A model generated the notes under the pieces. That model did no database searches and had not been told where the DNA came from. It saw nothing but the letters and a program-made list of their open reading frames with translations. A stretch of 64,000 nt of DNA from NCBI RefSeq assembly GCF_030733845.1, contig NZ_CP132311.1, forward strand, positions 2,173,501 through 2,237,500. Direction: 5' to 3'. A program made the position numbers and the translations under genes. Below, in pieces: positions 16,571-24,869 of this stretch (positions within the stretch are counted from its first letter, which is position 1; the number at the start of each line of letters is the position of its first letter). This stretch comes from Shinella zoogloeoides. GTDB taxonomy: Bacteria; Pseudomonadota; Alphaproteobacteria; Rhizobiales; Rhizobiaceae.

Positions 16571-17534
16571 CGCCGGTCCGCAGCCGCCGCCGCGTCTCCG
16601 TCGGGCTTTCGTGATAGTGCGCGCGATAGCTGCGCGAGAAGGCGGAGGAGGAATTGAAGCCGGTGAGCGCGGCGATATCGGCGAATTCGGACCTGGTCTC
16701 GATGACCTTGCGCCGCGCCGCGTTGAGGCGGAGCGCCAGATAGTGCTGGTGCGGGGCGACGCCCATCGATTCCTGGAAAAGGTCCTGGAGGTGCCGGGCG
16801 CTGATCCCGACGCGCCTTGCCAGCCGCGTCAGCGTCAGCGGCGCATCCACCGTCTCCTCCATCAGCCGCACGGCCTGGCCGACGCGCTGGTCGGCGACGC
16901 GCATGTTGCCGAGCGCCGGCACCTGCAGAAGGCCGCCGGTACGCTCGTGCTCGTAGATGAAGAGGCGCGAGACCTCCAGCGCCAGCGAATAGCCCTGCCG
17001 CCGGCGGATGATCTCCAGCATCAGGTCGAGCGTCGGCAGCGAGCCGCCGGTGGTGACGCGCTTGCCGTCGATGACGTAGCGCTCGCGCATCACGGCGATC
17101 TGCGGATAGCGGGAGGCGAATTCCTCCATGTCCTCCCAGTGGATCGTCACCGAATGGCCGTCGAGCAGGCTCGCCTCGGCCAGCAGCCAGCTGCCCGATT
17201 CGATGCCGGCCATCATCGTGCGGTGACGCGCCGTCTGCGAAAGCTGGCGCCGCAACAGAGGCGTCGCACTCATCTGCCATTGATAGGACGAGAGCACGAA
17301 GAGCGGGAAAACCTCCTTCTCCGGCCGGAACACACCGTCGACCGGAACGGGAATACGGCTGCGCGTCTCGATCGGCTGGCCGTCCGGCGAAAAGATGCGC
17401 CAGCGGTATAGGTCCTGGCCGGAGATGCGGTTGGCCGCGCGCAGGGGTTCGATGACCGAGGCGACGAGGATGAGGTTCGTCTCGGGCAGCACGAGAATGT
17501 CGATGTCGAGCGTATCGGAAGAGGGATCGAGCAT
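16560..17534 (-). CDS. GlxA-type AraC-family regulator (CdhR/GbdR-like)
   Basis: This 324-residue activator has an N-terminal DJ-1/PfpI-like sensing domain (about 8-190; DILVLPETNLILVASVIEPLRAAN) and a C-terminal AraC DNA-binding domain (about 220-315; LTRLARRVGISARHLQDLF and FNSSSAFSRSYRAHY). Proteins of this build control carnitine and glycine betaine catabolism in Pseudomonas (CdhR and GbdR). The gene diverges from carnitine genes, supporting that role. The ATG at 17534 has an AGGA site; an in-frame TTG 12 codons upstream is less likely. Confidence 0.85.
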   Translation of the reverse strand: MLDPSSDTLDIDILVLPETNLILVASVIEPLRAANRISGQDLYRWRIFSPDGQPIETRSRIPVPVDGVFRPEKEVFPLFVLSSYQWQMSATPLLRRQLSQTARHRTMMAGIESGSWLLAEASLLDGHSVTIHWEDMEEFASRYPQIAVMRERYVIDGKRVTTGGSLPTLDLMLEIIRRRQGYSLALEVSRLFIYEHERTGGLLQVPALGNMRVADQRVGQAVRLMEETVDAPLTLTRLARRVGISARHLQDLFQESMGVAPHQHYLALRLNAARRKVIETRSEFADIAALTGFNSSSAFSRSYRAHYHESPTETRRRLRTGAKN

Positions 17535-17648
17535 GGCGCAATCCTGCTTTTCTATCTCTCGAATTGTCAAGGATGGATCCGAAAAGTGAAAGCACTACGC
17601 CTTCTCTTGGCTCGTAATGGTTCCAACGAGAATACCGGGAGAACGACA

Positions 17649-18563
17649 ATGCCCTTAGCCATGAACCGTGACGTCTTCATCACCTGCGCCGTCACCGGCT
17701 CCGGCGACACCGCCGGCAAATCCCCCCATGTGCCGCGCTCGCCGAAACAGATCGCCGAATCGGCCATCGAGGCCGCAAAGGCCGGCGCCGCCGTCGTGCA
17801 CTGCCACGTCCGCGATCCGGAAACCGGTGCGCCGAGCCGGCGCAACAACCTCTACCGCGAGGTGACCGAGCGCATTCGCGACGCCGAGGTGGACGTCGTG
17901 CTCAACCTCACCGCCGGCATGGGCGGCGACATGATCTTCGGCAACACCGAGCAGCCCCTGCCGCTGAACCCCAACGGCACCGACATGGCCGGCGCCACTG
18001 AGCGCGTGTCCCACGTCGCCGAATGTCTGCCGGAAATCTGCACGCTCGACTGCGGCACGATGAACTTCTCGCTCGGCGACTACGTGATGACCAACACGCC
18101 GTCCATGCTGCGCGCCATGGCCAAGATGATGACGGACCTTGGCGTGCGGCCCGAGATCGAAGCCTTCGACACCGGCCATCTCTGGTTCGCCAAGCAGCTC
18201 GTGGAAGAAGGCCTGATCGAGGACCCGGTGCTGATTCAGCTCTGCATGGGCATTCCGTGGGGCGCGCCCGACGATCTCAACACCTATATGGCGATGGTCA
18301 ACAACGTGCCCGCCAACTGGACCTTCTCGGCCTTCTCCATCGGCCGCAACGCCATGGCCTATCCGGCCGCGGCCGTGCTTGCCGGCGGCAATGTCCGCGT
18401 CGGTCTCGAGGACAACCTCTATGTCGGCAAGGGCCAGCTCGCCACCAATGCGCAGCTCGTCGACAAGGCCGTCAACATCATCGAAAGCATGGGCGCCCGC
18501 GTCATCGGCCCGGCCGAAGTGCGCGAGAAGCTGAAACTGACAAAGCGCGCGCCGCGCGGCTGA
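17649..18563 (+). CDS. cdhC: Beta-keto acid cleavage enzyme (BKACE/DUF849), dehydrocarnitine cleavage
   Basis: This 304-residue Zn-dependent enzyme would combine 3-dehydrocarnitine with acetyl-CoA to give betainyl-CoA and acetoacetate. BKACE landmarks are ITCAVTGSGDT (11-21), the metal motif HCHVRDPETG (51-60), EAFDTGHLWF and the C-terminal VGLEDNLYVGKGQLA. A GGGAGA site precedes the ATG at 17649; an upstream in-frame start lacks one. The next gene encodes carnitine dehydrogenase fused to a thioesterase, which is what fixes the substrate as dehydrocarnitine rather than another beta-keto acid. Confidence 0.88.
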   Translation: MPLAMNRDVFITCAVTGSGDTAGKSPHVPRSPKQIAESAIEAAKAGAAVVHCHVRDPETGAPSRRNNLYREVTERIRDAEVDVVLNLTAGMGGDMIFGNTEQPLPLNPNGTDMAGATERVSHVAECLPEICTLDCGTMNFSLGDYVMTNTPSMLRAMAKMMTDLGVRPEIEAFDTGHLWFAKQLVEEGLIEDPVLIQLCMGIPWGAPDDLNTYMAMVNNVPANWTFSAFSIGRNAMAYPAAAVLAGGNVRVGLEDNLYVGKGQLATNAQLVDKAVNIIESMGARVIGPAEVREKLKLTKRAPRG

Positions 18564-18573
18564 CGGACGAGAG

Positions 18574-18692
18574 CCCCCCTCATCCGCCCTTCGGGCACCT
18601 TCTCCCCGCTGGGGAGAAGGGAGAAAGGCCGGGGCTTTGCCACAAGTCCCTTCTCCCCTCGGGGAGAAGGTGCCGGCAGGCAGATGAGGGGG
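18574..18692. repeat. Palindromic intergenic repeat, family B
   Basis: Inverted arms CCCCCTCATCCGCCCTTCGG and the complement-like TGCCGGCAGGCAGATGAGGGGG enclose two CTTCTCCCC/GGGGAGAAG hairpins. It lies between two carnitine genes on the same strand. Confidence 0.75.
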
Positions 18693-18727
18693 AGCCGCCC
18701 CACACCGAGAAAAATACGAGGGAACGC

Positions 18728-20227
18728 ATGAGCATGAGCACCATCAACAAGGCAGCCTGTGTCGGCGGCGGCGTCATCGGGGGGGCGTGGGTCGCGCGCT
18801 TCGCGCTCGCCGGCATCGACGTCAAGGTCTTCGATCCGCATCCGGAAGCCGAGCGTATCATCGGCGAGGTCATGGCCAATGCGGAGCGCGCCTATGGCAT
18901 GCTCACCATGGCGCCGCTGCCGCCGAAAGGCAAGGTCATCTTCTGCAAGAGCTTGGAAGAGGCCGTGCAAGACGCTGACTGGATTCAGGAAAGCGTGCCC
19001 GAGCGGCTGGAGCTGAAGCGCGGCGTGCTCACCCAGATCGACGCGGCCGCAAGACCCGATGCGCTGATCGGTTCCTCCACGTCGGGCCTGATGCCGACCG
19101 ATCTCCAGCGCGACATGAAGCACCCCGAGCGCCTGTTCGTGGCCCATCCCTACAACCCCGTCTACCTGCTGCCGCTCGCCGAGCTCGTCGGAGGCCAGAA
19201 GACCTCCCGTGCCGTGCTGGAAGACGCCAAGGCCAAGCTCGCCCCCATCGGCATGAAGGGCGTGATCATCAACAAGGAAATCGAGGCCTTCGTCGGCGAC
19301 CGCCTGCTCGAAGCCGTCTGGCGCGAAGGCCTGTGGCTGATCAAGGACGACATCTGCGACACGGAAACGCTGGATGACGTGATCCGCTATTCCTTCGGCA
19401 TGCGCTGGGCGCAGATGGGCATGTTCGAGACCTACCGCATCGCTGGCGGCGAGGCGGGCATGCGCCACTTCCTCGCCCAGTTCGGCCCCTGCCTCTCCTG
19501 GCCCTGGACCAAGCTCACCGACGTCGTAGACCTCGACGACGCGCTGGTGGAGAAGATCGCCGGTCAGTCCGATGCCCAGTCCGGCGCGCGCGGCATCCGC
19601 GAGCTGGAGCGCATCCGCGACCAGAACCTCGTCGGCATCATGCACGCGCTGAAGGCCGGCGACGAAGGCCGCGGCTGGGGCTCGGGCAAGCTGCTCGCCG
19701 AATTCGAGGAACACCTCTGGGCCAAGGCCGGCAAGGCGAAAGTCGAGGTCTCCGCTTCGGAGCCGCTGCGTCTCGTCGACACCAAGGTCAACGCGGCGTG
19801 GGTCGACTACAACGGCCACATGACGGAGCACCGCTACCTCCAGCTCTTCGGCGACACGTCGGACGCGCTGCTCCGCCTCATCGGCGTCGATTTCGCCTAT
19901 GTCGAGGCCGGCCACAGCTACTACACGGTGGAAACCCACATCCGCCATCTCGGCGAAGGCAAGCTCGGCCAGGCGCTCTACACGACGCTCCAGCTCCTTT
20001 CCTCGGACAGGAAGCGCCTGCACTTCTTCACCCGCATCCACGACGCCGCCACCGGCGACGTCATCGCGACGGCGGAGCAGATGATGGTCCATGTGGACTC
20101 CAAGGCCGGCAAGAGCGCCGATGCGCCCGCAGAGGTGCTGGCGAAGATCGCGCCGATCGCCGAGGCCCATGCGAAGCTGGCCCTGCCGGAAGGTGCGGGC
20201 CGCAGCGTCGGGCAGAGGAAAGCGTAA
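18728..20227 (+). CDS. cdhA: L-carnitine dehydrogenase fused to betainyl-CoA thioesterase
   Basis: This is a bifunctional 499-residue enzyme. Residues 5-320 are a 3-hydroxyacyl-CoA dehydrogenase-type carnitine 3-dehydrogenase, with NAD Rossmann motif GGGVIGGAW (13-21), HPYNP (140-144) in place of HFFNP, and the DRLLEAVWREGLWL helix. Residues about 345-480 are a 4-hydroxybenzoyl-CoA-thioesterase hotdog domain (WVDYNGHM, 359-366). Together they would oxidise carnitine and release glycine betaine from betainyl-CoA, the two ends of the CdhABC route. In Pseudomonas these are separate proteins. The ATG at 18728 follows a repeat element. Confidence 0.9.
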   Translation: MSMSTINKAACVGGGVIGGAWVARFALAGIDVKVFDPHPEAERIIGEVMANAERAYGMLTMAPLPPKGKVIFCKSLEEAVQDADWIQESVPERLELKRGVLTQIDAAARPDALIGSSTSGLMPTDLQRDMKHPERLFVAHPYNPVYLLPLAELVGGQKTSRAVLEDAKAKLAPIGMKGVIINKEIEAFVGDRLLEAVWREGLWLIKDDICDTETLDDVIRYSFGMRWAQMGMFETYRIAGGEAGMRHFLAQFGPCLSWPWTKLTDVVDLDDALVEKIAGQSDAQSGARGIRELERIRDQNLVGIMHALKAGDEGRGWGSGKLLAEFEEHLWAKAGKAKVEVSASEPLRLVDTKVNAAWVDYNGHMTEHRYLQLFGDTSDALLRLIGVDFAYVEAGHSYYTVETHIRHLGEGKLGQALYTTLQLLSSDRKRLHFFTRIHDAATGDVIATAEQMMVHVDSKAGKSADAPAEVLAKIAPIAEAHAKLALPEGAGRSVGQRKA

Positions 20228-20241
20228 GGCGCAAGCCTCCA

Positions 20242-20359
20242 CCCCCCTCTGCCCTGCCGGGCATCTCCCCCTCAAGGGGGGAGATCGGCAGGAGGCAAGG
20301 CGGTGCCACAACCAATCTCCCCCCTTGAGGGGGAGATGCCCGGCAGGGCAGAGGGGGGG
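20242..20359. repeat. RIME-like palindromic intergenic repeat, family A
   Basis: This is a near-perfect inverted repeat. CCCCCCTCTGCCCTGCCGGG opens it and the exact complement closes it, with CTCCCCCTCAAGG/CCTTGAGGGGGAG arms inside. It is the best-preserved copy in the window and lies between carnitine dehydrogenase and acyl-CoA dehydrogenase genes. Confidence 0.85.
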
Positions 20360-20408
20360 TAGCCACAACACGCACCTCCCGTAAAAGACATACCGGGAGG
20401 ACTTTTCA

Positions 20409-21569
20409 ATGAATTTCGCACTCACCGACGAACAGCAGATGATCGTGGATACGGTCCGCTCCTTCGTCGAAACGGAAATCTATCCGCATGAGAACGAGGT
20501 CGAGCGCACCGGCCATGTGCCGCCGGAACTCGGCCAGGAGATCGCCCGCAAGTGCAAGGAGATCGGCTTCTTCGGCTGCAACATGCCCGAAGAGGTCGGC
20601 GGCGCGGGCCTCGACCATACCTCCTTCACGCTGGTGGAGCGCGAGCTCGGCCGCGGCTCGATGGCGCTGACGGTCTTCTTCGGCCGCCCCTCGGGCATCC
20701 TGATGGCCTGCAACGACGAGCAGCGCGAGCGTTACCTGCTGCCGGCCGTCAGCGGCGAGAAGTTCGACGCGCTTGCCATGACCGAGCCGGACGCGGGCTC
20801 GGACGTGCGCGGCATGAAGTGTTTTGCGAGGCAGGACGGCGACGACTGGGTCGTCAACGGCACCAAGCATTTCATCAGCCATGCCAACATCGCCGATTTC
20901 GTCATCGTCTTCATCGCGACGGGCGAGGAGGATACGCCGCGCGGCAAGAAGAAGCTGATCACCTGCTTCCTCGTCGACCGCGGCACGCCGGGCTTCGATA
21001 TCCGCGACGGCTACAATTCCGTCTCGCACCGCGGCTACAAGAACTGCATCCTCAATTTCGACGAATGCCGCCTGCCCTCCTCGCAGATCCTCGGCGAGGT
21101 GCACAAGGGCTTCGACATCGCCAACGACTGGCTCTACGCGACGCGCCTCACCGTCGCCGCCACCTCCGTCGGCAGAGCTCGCCGCGCCTTCGACTATGCC
21201 CTCAACTACGCCGCCGAGCGCAAACAGTTCGGCAAGCCGATCGGCGCGAACCAGGGCGTCTCCTTCAAGCTCGCCGACATGATCACCGAGATCGACGCAG
21301 CCGACCTGCTGACGCTCTCGGCCGCCTGGCGGCTCGACCAGGGCCTGCCGTCGAACCGCGAGATCGCCTCGGCCAAGGTCTATGCCACGGAAATGCTCGC
21401 CCGCGTCACCGACGAAGCGATCCAGATCTTCGGCGGCATGGGCCTGATGGACGACCTGCCGCTCGCCCGCTTCTGGCGCGACGCCCGCGTCGAGCGCATC
21501 TGGGACGGCACCTCTGAAATCCAGCGCCACATCATCAGCCGCGACCTGCTCCGGCCGCTGGGGGCTTGA
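20409..21569 (+). CDS. Acyl-CoA dehydrogenase, probable gamma-butyrobetainyl-CoA dehydrogenase
   Basis: This FAD flavoprotein of 386 residues has the standard acyl-CoA dehydrogenase layout: N-terminal helical domain, MTEPDAGSDVRG (FAD and substrate loop, about 123-134), then a C-terminal helical domain with RKQFGKPIG and EIQRHIISR. Where most members have catalytic Glu in YEGTSEI, this one has WDGTSEI (Asp366). Flanking carnitine genes and a CaiD-like hydratase suggest oxidation of gamma-butyrobetainyl-CoA to crotonobetainyl-CoA. A GGGAGGA site precedes the ATG. Confidence 0.85.
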   Translation: MNFALTDEQQMIVDTVRSFVETEIYPHENEVERTGHVPPELGQEIARKCKEIGFFGCNMPEEVGGAGLDHTSFTLVERELGRGSMALTVFFGRPSGILMACNDEQRERYLLPAVSGEKFDALAMTEPDAGSDVRGMKCFARQDGDDWVVNGTKHFISHANIADFVIVFIATGEEDTPRGKKKLITCFLVDRGTPGFDIRDGYNSVSHRGYKNCILNFDECRLPSSQILGEVHKGFDIANDWLYATRLTVAATSVGRARRAFDYALNYAAERKQFGKPIGANQGVSFKLADMITEIDAADLLTLSAAWRLDQGLPSNREIASAKVYATEMLARVTDEAIQIFGGMGLMDDLPLARFWRDARVERIWDGTSEIQRHIISRDLLRPLGA

Positions 21570-21588
21570 GGATGGGGATGGCGATGAA

Positions 21589-21749
21589 GACCCCTCCCCA
21601 ACCCCTCCTCACAAGGGGGAGGGACTTAACCTGCCGCTCCGCTTCATTCCATCTAGACGGTACCGCTGGCAGCGGCGCTTTTTTCAAGCCGTCAACGGCG
21701 CGGCACCGTAAGCCCCTCCCCCTTGTGGGGAGAGGTTGGGGAGGGGTCC
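21589..21749. repeat. Palindromic intergenic repeat, family C
   Basis: Inverted ends ACCCCTCCCCAACCCCTCC and GGAGAGGTTGGGGAGGGGT, with inner CACAAGGGGGAGGG and CCCCTCCCCCTTGTG arms. It is unlike families A and B in sequence. It fills the gap before the ligase gene and appears to provide that gene's purine-rich ribosome site. Confidence 0.75.
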
Positions 21750-21753
21750 TCCC

Positions 21754-23814
21754 ATGACCCGCTCCCTCGACCGCCTCATCCGCCCGAAATCCATCGCCGT
21801 CTTCGGCGGCAAGGAGGCGCGGCGGGTCATCTACCAGTGCGACAAGATGGGCTTTGCCGGCGAGATCTGGCCGGTTCATCCGCGCGAGGACGAAATCCTC
21901 GGCCGCAAGTGCTACCGCTCCGTCGCGGACCTGCCCGGCGCGCCGGATGCCTCCTTCGTCGGCGTCAACCGCGAGCTGACCATCGGCATCATCCGCGATC
22001 TCGCGGCCCGCGGCGCCGGCGGCGCGGTCTGTTATGCCTCGGGCTTTCGCGAAGCCATCAGCGAGCTGGCCGATGGCGACGATCTCCAGAAGGCGCTGGT
22101 GGAGGCGGCGGGCGACATGCCGATCCTCGGGCCCAACTGCTACGGCTTCATCAACATGCTGGACGGCGCCCTGCTCTGGCCCGACCAGCACGGCATGCTG
22201 CGCGTCGAAAAGGGCGTCGCCGTCCTCACGCAGTCCTCCAACATCGCCTGCAACATCTCCATGCAGCAGCGCGGCCTGCCGCTCGCCTATATCCTGACCG
22301 CCGGCAACCAGGCGCAGACCGGCCTTGCCGACCTTGCCTGCGCGGTTTTAGAAGATCCGCGCGTCACCGCCGTCGGCCTGCATATCGAGGGCTTCGACAG
22401 CCTCGCCTCGCTGGAACGGCTCGGCCTTCGCGCCCGCGAGCTGAAAAAACCCGTCGTCACGCTGAAGGTCGGCAAGTCCGAACAGGCGCAGCTCGCCACC
22501 GTCTCGCACACCGCCTCACTTGCTGGCAACGACGCGGTCTCCTCGGCGCTGCTTGCCCGCCTCGGCATCGGCCGGGTCGAGACGCTGCCGGAACTGCTCG
22601 AAACGCTAAAATTGCTGCATGTCGCCGGCCCGCTGCCGAACTTCGACATCTCCTCTATGTCCTGTTCGGGCGGCGAGGCCTCGCTGATGGCGGATGCGGG
22701 CGTGAAGCGGAAGGTCGTCTACCGCGACCTGAAGCCCGAGCAGCGCCAGCCGCTGCGCGAGACGCTCGGCCAGATGGTGACCATCTCCAACCCGCTCGAC
22801 TACCACACCTTCGTCTGGGGCAACCGCGAGAAGCAGACCGCCGCCTTCACGACGATGATGCAGGGCGGTTACGGCCTGAACCTCCTGGTGCTCGATTTCC
22901 CCCGCCTCGACCGCTGCGATCCCGCCGACTGGACCACCACCTGCCATGCCGTCATCGACGCCGCGAAGGCAGCGGGAGCGAATGCGGGCATCGTCGCCAG
23001 CATGGGCGAGAACATGCCCGAAGCGACCGCCGAGATGCTGATCGCAAACGGCGTCGTACCCTTCTACGGCATCGAGGAGGCGCTCGCCGCCGCGGACGCC
23101 GCCGCCGGCATCGGCGAAGCCTGGGAAAAACCCCTGCCCGCCCCGCTGCTCAAAACCACGCAAGGCGCAGGCGAAGCGGTCACGCTCACCGAGCACGAGG
23201 CCAAGCAGGCGCTCGCCGCCCATGGCCTGCCCGTTCCGAAGGGCATGACGGCCGCCACGGCGGAAGCCGCCGCCGACGCCGCCGAACGGCTCGGCTTCCC
23301 CGTCGTGCTCAAGGGCCTCGGCATCGCGCACAAGACGGAAGCCGGCGCGGTGAAGCTGAACCTTGCCGACCGCAAGGCCGTGCTGGATGCGGCGGAAGCC
23401 ATGGCCGGGGTCGCGTCCGGCTTCCTCGTGGAAAAGATGGTGGGGAAACCGGTCGCCGAGCTGATCGTCGGCGCGATGCGCGATCCCGTCGCCGGCACGG
23501 TGCTGACCATCGGCGCCGGCGGCATCCTCGTCGAATTGCTGGAGGATTCGGCGATCCTGACCCTGCCGACCGACGAAAAGGCGATCCGCGAGGCGATCTG
23601 CGGCCTCAAGGTTGCAAGGCTGCTCGGCGGCTATCGCGGCGGCCCGAAAGGGGATATCGACGCCCTTGTCGCCGCCGTCGCATCAGCGGCATCCTATGTC
23701 GTTTCAAACGCTTCAATAATCGAAGAACTGGACGTTAATCCCATAATGGTGCTGCCGGAAGGCGACGGTGTCGTCGCAGCCGACGCACTGATCCGTCTGA
23801 GGAAGAACCCATGA
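21754..23814 (+). CDS. Acyl-CoA synthetase, NDP-forming (acetate-CoA ligase type)
   Basis: This single-chain 686-residue ligase joins a CoA-binding domain (about 1-130, RPKSIAVFGGKEARR), succinyl-CoA-ligase-like domains (about 145-450, with SHTASLAGND, the phospho-His loop) and a C-terminal ATP-grasp domain (about 465-686, TLTEHEAKQALAAHGLPVPKG). The reaction is carboxylate plus CoA plus ATP to acyl-CoA plus ADP. In context it would activate butyrobetaine, carnitine or crotonobetaine, the job done in E. coli by the unrelated AMP-forming CaiC. Its stop overlaps the hydratase start (ATGA). Confidence 0.88.
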   Translation: MTRSLDRLIRPKSIAVFGGKEARRVIYQCDKMGFAGEIWPVHPREDEILGRKCYRSVADLPGAPDASFVGVNRELTIGIIRDLAARGAGGAVCYASGFREAISELADGDDLQKALVEAAGDMPILGPNCYGFINMLDGALLWPDQHGMLRVEKGVAVLTQSSNIACNISMQQRGLPLAYILTAGNQAQTGLADLACAVLEDPRVTAVGLHIEGFDSLASLERLGLRARELKKPVVTLKVGKSEQAQLATVSHTASLAGNDAVSSALLARLGIGRVETLPELLETLKLLHVAGPLPNFDISSMSCSGGEASLMADAGVKRKVVYRDLKPEQRQPLRETLGQMVTISNPLDYHTFVWGNREKQTAAFTTMMQGGYGLNLLVLDFPRLDRCDPADWTTTCHAVIDAAKAAGANAGIVASMGENMPEATAEMLIANGVVPFYGIEEALAAADAAAGIGEAWEKPLPAPLLKTTQGAGEAVTLTEHEAKQALAAHGLPVPKGMTAATAEAAADAAERLGFPVVLKGLGIAHKTEAGAVKLNLADRKAVLDAAEAMAGVASGFLVEKMVGKPVAELIVGAMRDPVAGTVLTIGAGGILVELLEDSAILTLPTDEKAIREAICGLKVARLLGGYRGGPKGDIDALVAAVASAASYVVSNASIIEELDVNPIMVLPEGDGVVAADALIRLRKNP

Positions 23815-24593
23815 CCGGACCGATCCTGCAACGCCGCGAAGGCGGCATCCTGGAAGTCACGATCGATCGCCCCAAGGCGAACGCCATAGACCTCGTGACC
23901 AGTCGCATCATGGGCAAGATCTTTGCCGATTTCCGCGACGACGACAGCCTGCGCGTCGCCATCATCACCGGCGCGGGTGAAAAATTCTTCTGTCCGGGAT
24001 GGGACCTCAAGGCCGCTGCCGCGGGCGATGCGGTCGATGGCGACTACGGCGTCGGCGGCTTCGGCGGCATGCAGGAACTGCGCGACCTCAATAAGCCGAT
24101 CATCGCGGCGGTCAATGGCATCTGCTGCGGCGGCGGCCTCGAAATCGCGCTCTCGACCGACCTCATCCTCGCCGCCGAGCACGCCACCTTCGCGCTGCCG
24201 GAAATCCGCTCCGGCACCGTCGCGGACGCCGCCTCGATCAAGCTGCCGAAGCGCATCCCCTATCACATCGCCATGGACATGCTGCTGACCGGCCGCTGGC
24301 TGGACGTGCAGGAGGCGCACCGCTGGGGTTTCGTCAACGAGATTCTGCCCGCCGGCAAGCTGATGGAACGGGCCTGGGAACTTGCCCGCCTGCTCGAAAG
24401 CGGCCCGCCGCTCGTCTACGCCGCCATCAAGGAAGTGGTGCGCGCCGCCGAGGGCGAAACCTTCCAGACGACCATGAACAGGATCACCCGCCGGCAGTTC
24501 CGGACGGTCGATATCCTTTATTCCAGCGAGGATCAGCTCGAAGGCGCCCGCGCCTTCGCGGAAAAGCGCGATCCCGTCTGGAAGGGACAATGA
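23811..24593 (+). CDS. Enoyl-CoA hydratase, CaiD-like (crotonobetainyl-CoA hydratase)
   Basis: This crotonase-fold protein of 260 residues has oxyanion-hole segments ITGAGEKFFCPGWDLKA (about 52-68) and AAVNGICCGGGLEIALSTD (about 99-117), then FALPEIRSGTVAD around the catalytic Glu. The stretch KPIIAAVNG..GGG.E.AL..D through RWGFVNE follows E. coli CaiD closely. It would hydrate crotonobetainyl-CoA to carnitinyl-CoA, feeding carnitine to the dehydrogenase upstream. It is coupled to the ligase gene. A 7-bp hairpin follows the stop. Confidence 0.85.
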   Translation: MTGPILQRREGGILEVTIDRPKANAIDLVTSRIMGKIFADFRDDDSLRVAIITGAGEKFFCPGWDLKAAAAGDAVDGDYGVGGFGGMQELRDLNKPIIAAVNGICCGGGLEIALSTDLILAAEHATFALPEIRSGTVADAASIKLPKRIPYHIAMDMLLTGRWLDVQEAHRWGFVNEILPAGKLMERAWELARLLESGPPLVYAAIKEVVRAAEGETFQTTMNRITRRQFRTVDILYSSEDQLEGARAFAEKRDPVWKGQ

Positions 24594-24596
24594 CCA

Positions 24597-24617
24597 GGCG
24601 CCCCTGCATCGGGCGCC
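24597..24617 (+). terminator. Weak terminator-like hairpin
   Basis: GGCGCCC pairs with GGGCGCC across a seven-base loop just after the hydratase stop. No long T run follows, so termination would be weak or partial. The next 250 bases to 24869 are much more A+T-rich than the surroundings, hold no gene I can support, and probably carry the promoter of the importer operon. Confidence 0.4.
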
Positions 24618-24869
24618 CTTCGCGAGTTTCCATAAGCCTGACTTGTGGAAGATATAGGTAAATTAGGGCGTTACAGCCGCCTTGTGCCTGGTTAAATTAT
24701 AGGAAAAACGCCGACCGGCGGCGGAAAGGGGAGGCTTTCGAAAAACGGAAAATACGCTTCTGGGGGCATAAAAACCGATCGTAAGGTTGCCTTAGAGGCG
24801 AAAACCAGAAATTCTGCCAATCATAACGACAAATGCTCAAAAAATTGGGCCAGCAAAGGGAACAGGGGA

